The notes under the pieces were generated by a model. It saw nothing but the letters and a program-made list of their open reading frames with translations. It was not told where the DNA came from and did not search any database. Below, one piece after another: positions 22,101-32,600 of a stretch of 64,000 nt of DNA. The DNA lies in assembly GCA_027625915.1 (NCBI GenBank), contig JANTQA010000047.1, forward strand, positions 4,092,001 to 4,156,000, given 5' to 3'. Each line of letters begins with the position of its first letter. Position 1 is the first letter of the stretch. The stretch comes from Anaeramoeba flamelloides. Its lineage: Eukaryota; Metamonada; Anaeramoebidae. A program made the translations under genes and the position numbers.

Positions 22101-24069
22101 TTATCTCTAAAATAGAATATAGATTTCAATAAAGCTATTTTTAGGTGTCTATATTTAAAAAGTTTTTTGTTACGCTTTTTTTAAAAAGACTTGACCAATT
22201 CTCTGTATGAAAAATAGCCAACTATTTATTGTAAATACAGAAAAATGTCAATATTGATGCTATTCAAATTCCTCAAAATAATTTTACATAAATCATTTTG
22301 AAAGAAATATGCAAAGTTGATTAGGACAAAAGAATTTGGTACACTTTTAAAATAACCAACGTTGGATTCATTTTATGAGTTGTAAAAAAAAATAGTAAAA
22401 ATTTAGAATTTAGAATTTTAACAATTTAACTTTGGGCTGGATACAATTAAATTAATTTTTTTTTTTTTCTCCTATAGTAATAATGTTTTTTAAGAAGCGC
22501 ACGATAATAGTTTTGAATGTATTTTACCTTCTGAGTTCTCGAGTACAAAAGTTAATTCTGATCATTATTTTTAGAAAAAATGTAAAAATATTGAAGGTAA
22601 GTTCTTAAAATTTTAATAATTCAAAACTAAAGCGTTTAACATAAGGAGATGTAACTTTTTATTACAAATTTTTAAAATTCTGGGTTTTTGCTTTTTTAAA
22701 AATGTCAGTCAAAAACAAAAAAGATTTAATTTTAAAAAGATGTGACAAAAAGAGTTTTGAAAAATATCTGTAAAACAGTTGTTAAACTTTAAGAAATATT
22801 ATTTTTATGGATCTTGATTAAAAACTATTTTGCTACAGACATTTTTAAAAAACGTGTGAAATAAAACTTTTATAAAGTGTTACTTAAACCACTTTTAACG
22901 TTCAAGTTAGATGGTTTTAAGTCACCACTTTGTAAATTTTTATTCCAAACTTTTTTTACAACAATTATACACTTTTTTTTCAAATTATTTTTTCTCGAAG
23001 GGTTTTACAAGAAATAGAAATAAAAAAAAAAAAAAAATAAAATAAAAAAGAATATTGTTAAAATACAATTGATCGAGCGTAAATCCAAATATTTGGTTTG
23101 TTGGAAATTTTGACGTAATCAAAAAAAGAAGAAAAAAAGAAAAAAATGAAAAAAAAAAATGAAAAAAAAATGAAAAAAAAAAGAAAAAAAAGAATAAAAA
23201 TTTTACGTTTGGTTCTGGTGGGAATCTTGTCATCACTTTTCCTCCTGTTTCTTTAAGATGTTTTTTTAAAATTTTAGGGTCATTTAAAGGATTTTCGTGA
23301 GGGAGAGAGAATTTTTCTTTTTTGACTTTATTTTCCAATTTAGATTTTTTGCCTTTTGCTTTTGAAAATTGTACATTATTTTCTTTCATATATTTGTCTA
23401 AATTTTGTTTGATAATTCTTGGTTCAACCCATAACAAGGCACGTTTCAATTCAAGAATTGCATTCCTCATATTAAAGGTATCTAATTCCTTATTTTCCTC
23501 GACATAATTTTTGGTTGTTTCTTTGATCGTTTCTTCTTTAATAACAACGCCAATGCCACTTGTTTTAATGAATTCTTCTTCGACAAATTCTCCTTTTCCA
23601 ATTTTTTTTAAATAGGTCAGTGCTGCGGTTAATTTGAGGTTGTTTTCTAATTTCCCTTGCATGTAGTAGTCGACAACAATCAACCTTCTTTCTTCACATA
23701 CCTCAAATGGTTGCAATTTGAAACATGCAATTTTATACAAGGTAACACCAATTGCCTTTTCACAAGAATCTTCAACACCGGCCTTTTTTGGTTTTTTGGT
23801 TTTTTGGTTTTTTGGGTTTTTTATTTTTTTTAATCAAGGCAAAGAAAAAAAGAAAAAAAATTAAAAAAAAATTAAAAAAAAATTAAAAAAAAATTAAAAA
23901 AAGCAAAAGCAGACTTTTCAAAAATAAAAAGAAAAAATTTAATTAATTTTTTAATTACCTTGTCTAAAACTTTATTTAAAGTACTTGAAAGCTTCTTATT
24001 TTTGAGAATTTTTGTAACCTCTTTTTTATTGAGTTTGATTCCTAAAAATCGTTTTTGGCTGTCTTCCAT
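19147..24069 (-). CDS. Glutaminyl-tRNA synthetase, four exons
   Basis: Exons are 24069-23959, 23782-23207, 21374-20796 and 20097-19147. All junctions fall between codons, and the total is 738 residues. The enzyme charges tRNA-Gln in the eukaryotic direct pathway. Residues 1 to about 205 form the eukaryotic N-terminal tRNA-binding region (KNKKLSSTLNKVLDKAG onward). The class I catalytic core starts MTRFPPEPN|GFLHIGHGK with the HIGH motif at 233-236. Other family blocks are LRFDDTNP, YVCHQTSEE, SPWRDRP, GNKWCIYPSYDYSHC, THSLCTLEFQ|IRQKSYYW and WEYGRLNLTHT. The KMSKS-equivalent MSKRK is at 455-459. The C-terminal beta-barrel domains end in FDKFQ-type DRFQFERLGYFVVD. Donors are GTAATT, GTAAAA and GTAAAT. 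Intron 1 ends in a CCAAAAAA tandem run before AG. The start ATG gives the expected short helix-rich leader. Nothing suggests inactivation. Confidence 0.96.
20098..20795 (-). other. QARS1 intron 3 (698 bp) with two TIR repeats
   Basis: The donor is GTAAATAATTTG at 20795 and the acceptor is TTTAATAG at 20098. It holds two R4-type inverted-repeat units at about 20201-20333 and 20529-20707. Confidence 0.85.
20201..20333. repeat. R4 inverted-repeat element in QARS1 intron 3
   Basis: The ends AGCTATTTTAAAGAAGTGAA and TTCACTTTTTTAAAATGGAC are inverted relatives, with GAAGAC/GTCTTC continuing the stem. A second unit at 20529-20707 carries AAAAGTTTTGAAAAGTATCT and an inverted partner CTTCAAAACTTTTTTTGTTA. 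Confidence 0.65.
21692..21780. repeat. GGAAAAAA tandem array
   Basis: About eleven copies of an 8-bp unit GGAAAAAA lie in tandem, with minor variants (GGAAATAA, GGAAAATG). It is within QARS1 intron 2. Confidence 0.9.
22055..22200. repeat. R4 inverted-repeat element in QARS1 intron 2
   Basis: The left end AATTGGTCAAGTCATTTAAA and the right end AAAAAGACTTGACCAATT are inverted repeats. The stem continues inward through AGTGTTAC / GTTACGCT for about 40 bp with few mismatches. The total length is 146 bp. The core AAAAGTTTTCAAATTATCTC is shared with other R4 copies. Confidence 0.8.
23783..23958 (-). other. QARS1 intron 1 (176 bp)
   Basis: The donor is AAG|GTAATT. The acceptor is preceded on the sense strand by about five CCAAAAAA units and then AG, with no pyrimidine tract. 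Much of the rest is a run of AAAAATTAAAA-type repeats. Confidence 0.88.
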
Positions 24070-25317
24070 TTAAAGTAAATAATATAAAAAAAAAATTAAT
24101 ATTCTGAATAAAAAATATTAAAATAATAAAAAATGATTTTCCTTTTTACTATTAAGTTTATATTCATTGGAATTGGACTTTAAAACTTAAGAGTCTTGCA
24201 CAGTAAGTGGATTTGAGATTCAGAGAGTCAATTTCAGATCTTTTTTAAAATGACGTCAATTTCACATCATCTTAGAACACCATCATGAAATTTTGTGCTA
24301 ATCATTTTACAAATTAATTTATCGGTTTTCATTTTGAACTAAAGTGGACGTAATTATGATTCTAAGAATTAGGCTAGTTTGGGTTTGAACACGAGAATGT
24401 TATTGATCGTTTCGAAAGATTCAAGAAGTTCCAAAATTTTTTGCACAATAAAAAAGTTTACAACTTCTGAATTTATAAGAGAATTCTAGTGATTAGGAAA
24501 TACTTTAGTGATAAGTCAGTATAACTTAGAAATTCCCAACCTTTAAACATTCAAACCTCAACTTATTTCACCAGACTAAAAGCTCTCTCTTTTTTGTGAA
24601 GATAATAATATTTGTAAATTTTTGATGAAAACCCACTATTTTGTTTGAGATTTCCATTCAAAAATTAATAATTAAATGAGGTATGGTTCTTTTTAGTGTT
24701 CCCGAATATGTTCTATTTCAACTTGGGAATAATCGTTGTGAAAGAAATTGTTGTTTCAAAATAAATTTTCGGTTTTAAATGAAGAGATATTTTTGAATAA
24801 AAATCTTTGACAAATTTCTTATTATATTTTCAAAATGTGCTACAAATGAATTTTATTTTAATAAAAAACACAAAAATAGAATATTCAATCTAAAAATATA
24901 TAAATTTTGTTTTTATTTTTATAGATCAATTTATTGTCTTTTTTTCCAATTTAACTTTTGGAACTATTTTTTTTTTTCTTTAATCAAGTATTCTTATAAA
25001 CTCATTTTTTTGAATTATTCATTTTTTTTTTACTAATAATGATTTAAATATTCTTCTTTCAGATTTCGTTTCAGATTTTTTGATACAAACTCTTTAATTT
25101 TTAAAAAGATAATTCTATCATTAAAAACTCCCAAATAAGTATTCTAAATTGGTTTTAGTTTCATTTTGGAAAATAAATATATTTCTTTTTTGATATTTAT
25201 TTTTTGGAACTTTTGAATAATGTTTAAAAATTTTATTATGATTTTTTGGATCAACCTTGGAATTGAATCCTATATAGTTTTTTTTTATTTTTCCATTTTA
25301 TAAGGACAAGTTATTAA

Positions 25318-25353
<36 letters not shown>

Positions 25354-26105
25354 CTACTCCCCTTACTAACTTTGTTAAAATTCTATTGAAAGATTTTTTT
25401 GAAAATATTTTAATATTTTTTATAAAAATTTATTATTCTTTAAAATAATGGTATTTTTACAACCAAAACTTAATATTTATTACTTGTGGTTTAAAAAAAT
25501 TGTTTATGGGATAGATTTGTAATTCCCTACTTTCATCATTATTTATCATCTGAAGAAAATTTGATGTTTAAACAAAATAATATCTTGTTAATAAAAATTT
25601 AATTTCATTTTGAACAGTTAAAACTGATAAAATAATAACTAACAGACAATATCATTCAAATTCGTTATAATTTTGATTTTTTCAAACTATTTTTATTATT
25701 TTTTCTATTATTTTTAATGTTGGTTTTCTTTTATCCTGTAACAACATAAGTTCTGAAATTTTTATTTGAATGTTGTTTATTTGGTAAAATATGAGTTCTT
25801 TTAAATGTTGAAACCCTCTAATATAATTAGAGGGTTTCAAACCTTTTGGCAAACCAAAAATTATTAGTGGAATTTCTAGAAAATTTAACAATATATTTTA
25901 ATGTTGTTCTTAATCCGAAATTTTCTGAAAAAATTAAATGAAGTTTAAAAAACTTCTAATAACTATACCTAGATATCTCAATAATAGAAAAACTCTTTGA
26001 ATATGAAGTAATAAATAAAACACATGTCAATTTATATCTCTAACAGATTAAATGATTTTTAATATTTAATTATTTACATAAATATTTACCCCCCAAAAAA
26101 AATAT
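24070..26105. other. Non-coding region upstream of QARS1
   Basis: This is the 5' flank of QARS1. A palindromic TGACGTCA lies at 24251-24258, about 180 bp upstream of the start codon. A (TA)15 run is at 25321-25350 and a perfect hairpin at 25808-25840. I recognise no gene. Confidence 0.55.
25808..25840. repeat. Perfect 33-nt hairpin
   Basis: TTGAAACCCTCTAAT pairs perfectly with ATTAGAGGGTTTCAA around a 3-base ATA loop. The stem is 15 bp and far more G+C-rich than its surroundings. It sits inside a 69-codon minus-strand frame (25682-25891) that I do not call a gene. Confidence 0.85.
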
Positions 26106-26510
26106 AAAAGGTTTTGTTTCTTTTTTTTTCATTAAAGAGTGGGTACTAAAAGTCCACCTGTTTGCCCGAATCCCTAATTTGAATTAGAGATATTGTTGAA
26201 CCAAGTGAGAGCTGGTCATTTCTCCCAAAAATCCGATCCGCTCCATAAATTGAGAGGGATTTTGTTCCAATTCCGTTCAGTTTTATAATAGTAAAAAAGA
26301 TTCAATTCGGTCAAACGATTTCCTCAAAGAATTAGTGGTTCTAAGAAGCATAAACCCGATTTTTAATTAAAATTACACCGAGGTGGCTATTTTAGAAAAT
26401 GGTAAACAATAAGAAATAATGGTTAAGGGAATTGAACCCGGGCCTTCAGATTGTACACTGTTTTGTGTTGCCACTTGCCCATAACGGTTCTCTAAAAGGT
26501 TTTGTTTCTT
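26106..26510 (-). mobile_element. tRNA-derived SINE with 17-bp target duplication
   Basis: Perfect 17-bp direct repeats AAAAGGTTTTGTTTCTT flank the insert (26106-26122 and 26494-26510). Read on the minus strand, the body (26493-26123) starts with a tRNA-like head. The pol III A box TGGGCAAGTGG lies at 26481-26471 and the B box GGTTCAATTCC at 26438-26428, with 43 bases between their starts, as in a tRNA gene. A tRNA-unrelated body of about 280 bp follows, and the 3' end runs into poly(A) (poly(T) on the plus strand, after 26121). T-arm pairing is only partial, so this is not a functional tRNA gene. The intact target duplication marks it as recent. A decayed relative lies at 18551-18745. Confidence 0.87.
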
Positions 26511-27555
26511 ATATATTCAATAATAATGATTTATTTTATTTTCTTTTTTTCAGCAGAAATAAATGTTAAAATTTAGATATCATTTTCATTATTTAATGGT
26601 TCTAAATAGAAATTTTCAATTGAATCGATTTAATAAGAGTAGTTTTATAAAGAAAAATTACTTAAAGTTCAAATTTTTGAAATGATGTTTCATTATAAAC
26701 ATTTATTTTTGTGCTTTATCAGTAATTATTTAATTTTTACTTATGTTTTAAGCGATAATCGATGATTTTATGATACCTTAAACAATTTATACTATTTTTT
26801 CTAAAAAAAAAAAATAATAATATTAGGAAATTGTGATTAATATTAAACTATCATGATAAAAACGAATCATGATTATATGTGGTACAACTTTTAATATTCT
26901 ACAAAAAAAATAATACTACAAAATCTCGATATTGGTTTTAAAATAGTTAAAAATATGAAAATATTATGAAAAAAAATAATCACCAGAAAATAATAAATGA
27001 ATTATAATTGAATTCGATAACATATAAACCCCAATTCAAAAATTTTAACACACCAAAGTTCGATTTGTGAAAAAAAAAAAACTCATTTAATCAATTCAAG
27101 AAGATTTACCAAATTAGAACCATTCACTAATTGAAATGTTAACACTTTTTTATAAATTACAATAGTCATAAAACAATAAATAAATAATTATCAATACAAA
27201 TAAATCATGGGCGTGTTAAAAATTTTGGAGAGAGCAAAACAAAAAAATACATTGGTAAATTTGTTGAAATTCTATTAGGAATATTGATCGATCAAATGGT
27301 TAGATACTACCAACTAATTTTATTTGAGTTCTTCTATTTTGAACAACTCAACTTTAACCTAATATCAGTCGTTGAAAAAATTTTTGATTGAACGAAATAA
27401 GTTACGTAATTCAAACAATGAAATGAAAACAAAAACTAAAAAATGAAAAAATGATTTTCATTTTTTTACAAAAATTAAAATTATCTTCAATTTCAATGAA
27501 ATTGTATTATTGTGATTATTTGGAACATTTTGACTGTATGGAAAATTATGAATTT

Positions 27556-27598
<43 letters not shown>

Positions 27599-29647
27599 CG
27601 TTATAAAATCTTTAAGAAAAGAAATTAATTTGATAATTACGAAAAAAAATAAATAAATTCAATCAAGGAACCAATGAGGATTTTTATTCGATTTATTTAC
27701 AATTTGTTAATAATAGTTATATCTCTTTTAAGTTGAATAATAGTAATAATTTTAAAGGCAAAAAAGAGATTCTCTGTCAATAAACTATTATAAATTTAGA
27801 TGAAACAAAAAAAAATCCAAAACAACAAATCCTTCTTTCACCTTCTTTAAAGAATCTTGTCTTACCTTAAATCATTGACTTAATATTCTTTAAGCTGAAA
27901 GTAGATGGAGAAATTTCCAAATGTTTTATTAAAAAAACTCAAAATATGTAAATATCTAAATATTTTTTTGGAATTGTTGTTTTCGATTAGTTTTTCTTCT
28001 TCTTATATGATTCTTGTATTGGGTAGAATCATATTTAGAGTATTCAAATGTTGTTCAGTATATATCTATATCTATAACTCATAAGGAACAAACTTGTTCA
28101 CCTTTCGATTATGTTATTTAACTAGCCATTTTAATACCTCGATTAATAAAACACATATATTATAGATTTTAAGTCAATTTTTATAATGAGTTATTATTTA
28201 TTTGAGCATAAAATTGCTCTGATATTGTATTTTTTTAATAAAAAATAGCAAAAAATAATATTTCTTGTTTTTCTAATTTTATAGAATATGACCCCTAAAA
28301 AGTTTTATGAGCTTCCTAATATCTTTCAAAAATTTGAAACCAATTACAACCATTCCAAACATTTTTAATTTTTTTTAAAGATAAAAAGTTTTATAAAAGT
28401 GAGCAAGTTTTGCATAAATCAAGGTATTTTTAGCTGTTAATTCAAAACAATAAATTTCTCTGGTTTTCATGAATTTGTATATTTTTTTGTGATAATGTGA
28501 ATTATCACTATTTTATTATTTTTTGTCATAAATTAGTATTCATCAAGGTTTTTAAATATTAAGTAAATTTGATATTATATCATGATAATAGATTTTAGTC
28601 CAAAAAACCCATAAATATATTATAAAAATAATGAAATGGGTGATTTTTAATTAAATCAAATGATTTTCATTATTAACTCACTATTTTAGTTTTCTATTAA
28701 ATTGGTTATTTTCTAAAAAAGTAAATAATTATATTTTTAAATGATAATAAAAGTTTATTGAGATTATAACTGTTTTATATTTATATCACCAAATACTCTT
28801 TTCCTAGCTCTGAGGTTAGTACAAAAATAAAGTCACTTTTTTTAATTCCACAGGAGTTTTGTTTTTTTTAAAAATTATTTCAAATTTTGAAAGGAACTAC
28901 CAGATCAAATTGCAATAACTTTCAATTTAAAAATTTTTACAATTAAAATTTTTAAAAACATGTATTTTGAATAACTATCAACTTTTCAAGTTTTGCTTAA
29001 AACCATTTAAGGTTTTTGAAAGTCAAAAAAAATTATTATTTTAGATAACTTTCAAAATTTTCTATTAAATCTCAAATGTTATCTTTTTTTTTTAATCAAA
29101 TATTTTTTTGCTTTTTTTGGCTTATAAAAAAACTTTTATCAATTATTTGAAATTTAAAAAAATATAGAAAGAATATTCGAATCTGAAAATATTTTGCTGA
29201 TTGTCAGTCTGAAATTTCGAAAATGTTTAGAAAATATTTTACATTTTTGTGCTATTCTCATTCGGAAGATAAAAATTTTGATCAAAAAATTAAATTCGAA
29301 AAAAATACTCAAAAGTTTTATCGAGAGATAAAAAAAAAAATTACATAAAATTATTAAAAATTTAGAAAACAATTATAAAGTAATTCTAATAAAAGTATTC
29401 CTTTCTTATATATTTTTATTTGTAATTAATGAAACTATAATTTTAATTGAAACAACAATATTATTATTATTGTTTTGTTTATCTATAATGTATGATAAAA
29501 ATTGAAATCAAAATGAATTTTTTTTGTCTTATTGAACAAAAGGGTTTCAATTAAAAGAAAAAAAAAAATCAAAAAAAAAAAAAGAAAAAAAATTGGAAAT
29601 AAATAAAAGCTAATTTTCCTTTTTATAGATGTGTTTAATGAAAAAAA
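26511..29647. other. Non-coding region downstream of the carrier gene
   Basis: It contains a mariner-ended MITE (27023-27232) and a (TA)n run (27560-27596). Otherwise the sequence is AT-rich with no convincing exon. The final part before 29648 is presumably 3' UTR. Confidence 0.6.
27023..27232. repeat. Mariner-ended MITE, about 210 bp
   Basis: The left end TATAAACCCCAATTCAAAAA followed by TTTTAACACACC resembles the Tc1 relic's left end at 15597 (TATAAACTCAATTCC then GGGGCACACC). The right end GGGCGTGTTAAAAATTTTGG is its inverted partner. No coding capacity. Confidence 0.65.
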
Positions 29648-32600
29648 TTATTTTAATTTAAGATGCAAATACCTTGAAAATAATTCGTAACAAGTAAAGC
29701 TAATTGCATTTGAAGGTACGACCTTTAATAAATTTGCACCAAACCCAGTATAAAACCCAGAAAATCCATGGTTAGAATAAATTTCTTTTGCAACTCCAAA
29801 GAAACTTTTTCTTTTTTGATCTTTTGAAGTTTTTTGATTCTGTAATTTTGAACGAACAACTTCATTTGGCTAATATTATAAAAAAAAAAATTAATAAAAT
29901 AAAAATTAATTAAATAAAAATTAAGAATAAAAGCAGGGAGGTTGGTGATTAAAGGTTTTTATTTTTTGATTTTGAGATTAAACTCTGATAATTGTTTGAA
30001 ATAAAGAATAATTTGTGGGCATTTTTTGGTAACTAAAAGTAAATTCAAATTCAAAAATAGAGAAACAAAAAAATTGATATTAAAGAGATTAGCGTCTATC
30101 AAGGAGAAGCCTAAGATCAAAGTATGTTGTTATTGGGTGTAAATCACATTAGTGCTCCATGATTCAAATTTCTCTAAATAATCGATTAGTCAAGTAATAA
30201 TATTTGTTGATCTCATCAATTAAAAATGATCTATGTATTAGTAAAAAACCCAAATAATTTCAGAAAAAAATCTGCATTTCACCACAAATTTAAAGGTTGA
30301 ATTATCATTATACAGACTCCAAAGTTGCAAAATATCTTTGTTGAATTTGTGACGAAATGTAGATTAGTAGTTAAAAAATTCATTTTTTTTTAAAAAATCA
30401 AATAATTAACCAATAAATTTTTTTGACTAATTATTTCTGAAATATTGGAAATATATTGATGTTACAATTAACTTTATAAAAAGGAAACAAAACTAATCAG
30501 TCTTTGGGTTTTTAATGTTGATGATTATTGAGTTAATCTTTGAAATTCAAAAATTATAAAAATAGTTACTTTTGGAAGTTCTAAATCTGAATTATTAAAT
30601 ACCGGAATACTCTTATTTTGGGTTTCTTTTTTTAGATTTGGTAAAAGGAATTAAAAAAACAATTTCTAAAAAATGACAATTTTTAATTGTGATCATTAAG
30701 TAAAAAATGTTATTATTTATTGTGCAATAAGATTTATAATAGATTTTTTAGAGTTATTTGGCCATGGCGCATTAATATCATTTACATTCCAATTACAACA
30801 TAGTTTGATTATAGAGAAATCTATGGTGAAGATAATCCCTTAATATCAAATAATAATTACTTCAGATTTATTTCTTTTCTTAAAGATATCTGGGTAGAAA
30901 GATATTTGTAAATAATCAAAATAAATATAATTGTCCCCTTCTTTAACATAAAAATAAACCCAACAAAACAGAGTGGTGAATAATATAAATCTCTGTTGCC
31001 CCAATTTTTGAAAAAGACATTAGAACTTTTGTTATTAGTGATTTATTAAAAATTCGAAATAATATCTTTTAGTGTCAACCTAGAAATTCATAGATATTAA
31101 TGATTGAAAGTTTGTGGGGTTTTAACTCTCATGTTGACTACAATTAAAATTTATTGGGCTGTGATGTAGATGTTCATTTTAAATTCATACTTGATTGGTC
31201 ATCAATTTTTTTTTTTGAAAAAAAATTAAATTATAAGTAACTGATCAAAATAAATTGTAAAAAGTGATTGTAAAAAGGTTGAAAATTTTTCAAATAAAAG
31301 AATTTTATTCTTTAATTTGAATGAAAATCGAATAAATTGTTTGTTTTTTTTTTAATTATTGGTTGTTCTCCTATTTTTGAATTTTATTTGATTTTGAAAT
31401 TCTGAAATGATCTCATAAAAACTAATATTATTCAAATAATCATCTTATATAACCATTTTAAAAAAGTTAGTATCAAAAAATTTTCAAAAGTGTAACTCGA
31501 ATTGCTTAGAAGAGTGCGTCAAACAGTTTGATCAACACTTTTTGATGACGTTTAATCCTTACTCTTTTAAAATGGTTGTAATATGATTAGGATTTTTTAA
31601 AATAAGGTGTTGTTGTAAATCGTTACCTCAAAAAAAAAGCAAATTTATTTAACTGTGATAAACTAGTAATACATTTATTGTTTTGTTATGATATTTTATG
31701 GGGATTATCACAAAAAAAAAAAAAATTCAGAATTCCAGTAAGTGAAAACCTAAAATTCTAGAGATTTTATCTATTTCATTTTAATAATTGCAGAATTGGG
31801 CAAAATAAAAAAAAATTGAAGATCAATCGATCTTATTCCTCTCTAATCTCTTTCGATTATTCAATATAGGCACAAAAAAAAGTGGAGAAATAAAATCAAA
31901 ACTGAATTTGCAGAACAATTCAAATTCTTTAAAAACCATCTTGATGAAATCCACTAGAGTTAAATAATTACCTAAACACCAACACGTATTCTTGTGAAAA
32001 AATTTTTATTTGTTATTATTATTATTATTTCAGGGAAGGGTTGATAACTCCTCTTGTTTGCCGTTAGGTTTTTTTAAATTTAAGAAAGAAACATAAAATT
32101 TTTGAAATTTTCTTTTTATTTCAAAAATTAAAAAAAAACGCCGTTAGCTTTTCCAGAATTTAAAAGAATTGAGCAAAATCTTTGATTTTTCTCCCTTCTT
32201 TTGAATTCTGGAAAAGTTAGGCACTCTACGGTACCCCACAGCACTTGACGGAACTTGACGGTACTCTACGGCACTTAACATTAGTTTTTCCAGAATTCAA
32301 AAGAATAGATAAAATCTTATGATTATACTAAATTCTTTTGAATTATGGAAAAGCGCCGTTAGGTTTTCTTGAGTTTTCTGTTTTATCTGAAAAATCGTTA
32401 GATTTTCGTTAGGTTTTTTTTGAGTTTTCTATTTATTTAGAAAATCAATAGATTTTCGTTAAGTTTTTTTTACTTTTCGAAATAAAATAAAAAACCTCAA
32501 AAAAACCTAGTCACTTGACGGTACTTGACAACACGATTGTTTATTTATTGTGTTTTTGATTTGGATAATTTTTAAATATTTTTGAGGAGTGTCGTCAAGT

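Larger units (their letters stand above)
21375..23206 (-). other. QARS1 intron 2 (1832 bp)
   Basis: The donor is GTAAAA at 23206 and the acceptor is TTTATAAATAG at 21375. It contains an 8-bp tandem array (21692-21780), a clear R4 element (22055-22200), further R4-like sequence around 22700-22930, and a long A-rich run near the donor. Confidence 0.88.

Noticed and set aside
23782-23822. Telomere-like GGTTTTTT array
   Set aside because: It is only about five 8-bp units, lies inside QARS1 intron 1, and is better seen as an A-rich run before the splice acceptor on the sense strand.
25682-25891. 69-codon minus-strand frame
   Set aside because: It contains the perfect hairpin at 25808-25840 and has no ATG-supported model or homologue that I recognise.
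26428-26493. tRNA gene
   Set aside because: A and B boxes are present, but acceptor and T-arm pairing is poor, no canonical anticodon loop can be placed, and the sequence is the head of a SINE with its own target duplication.
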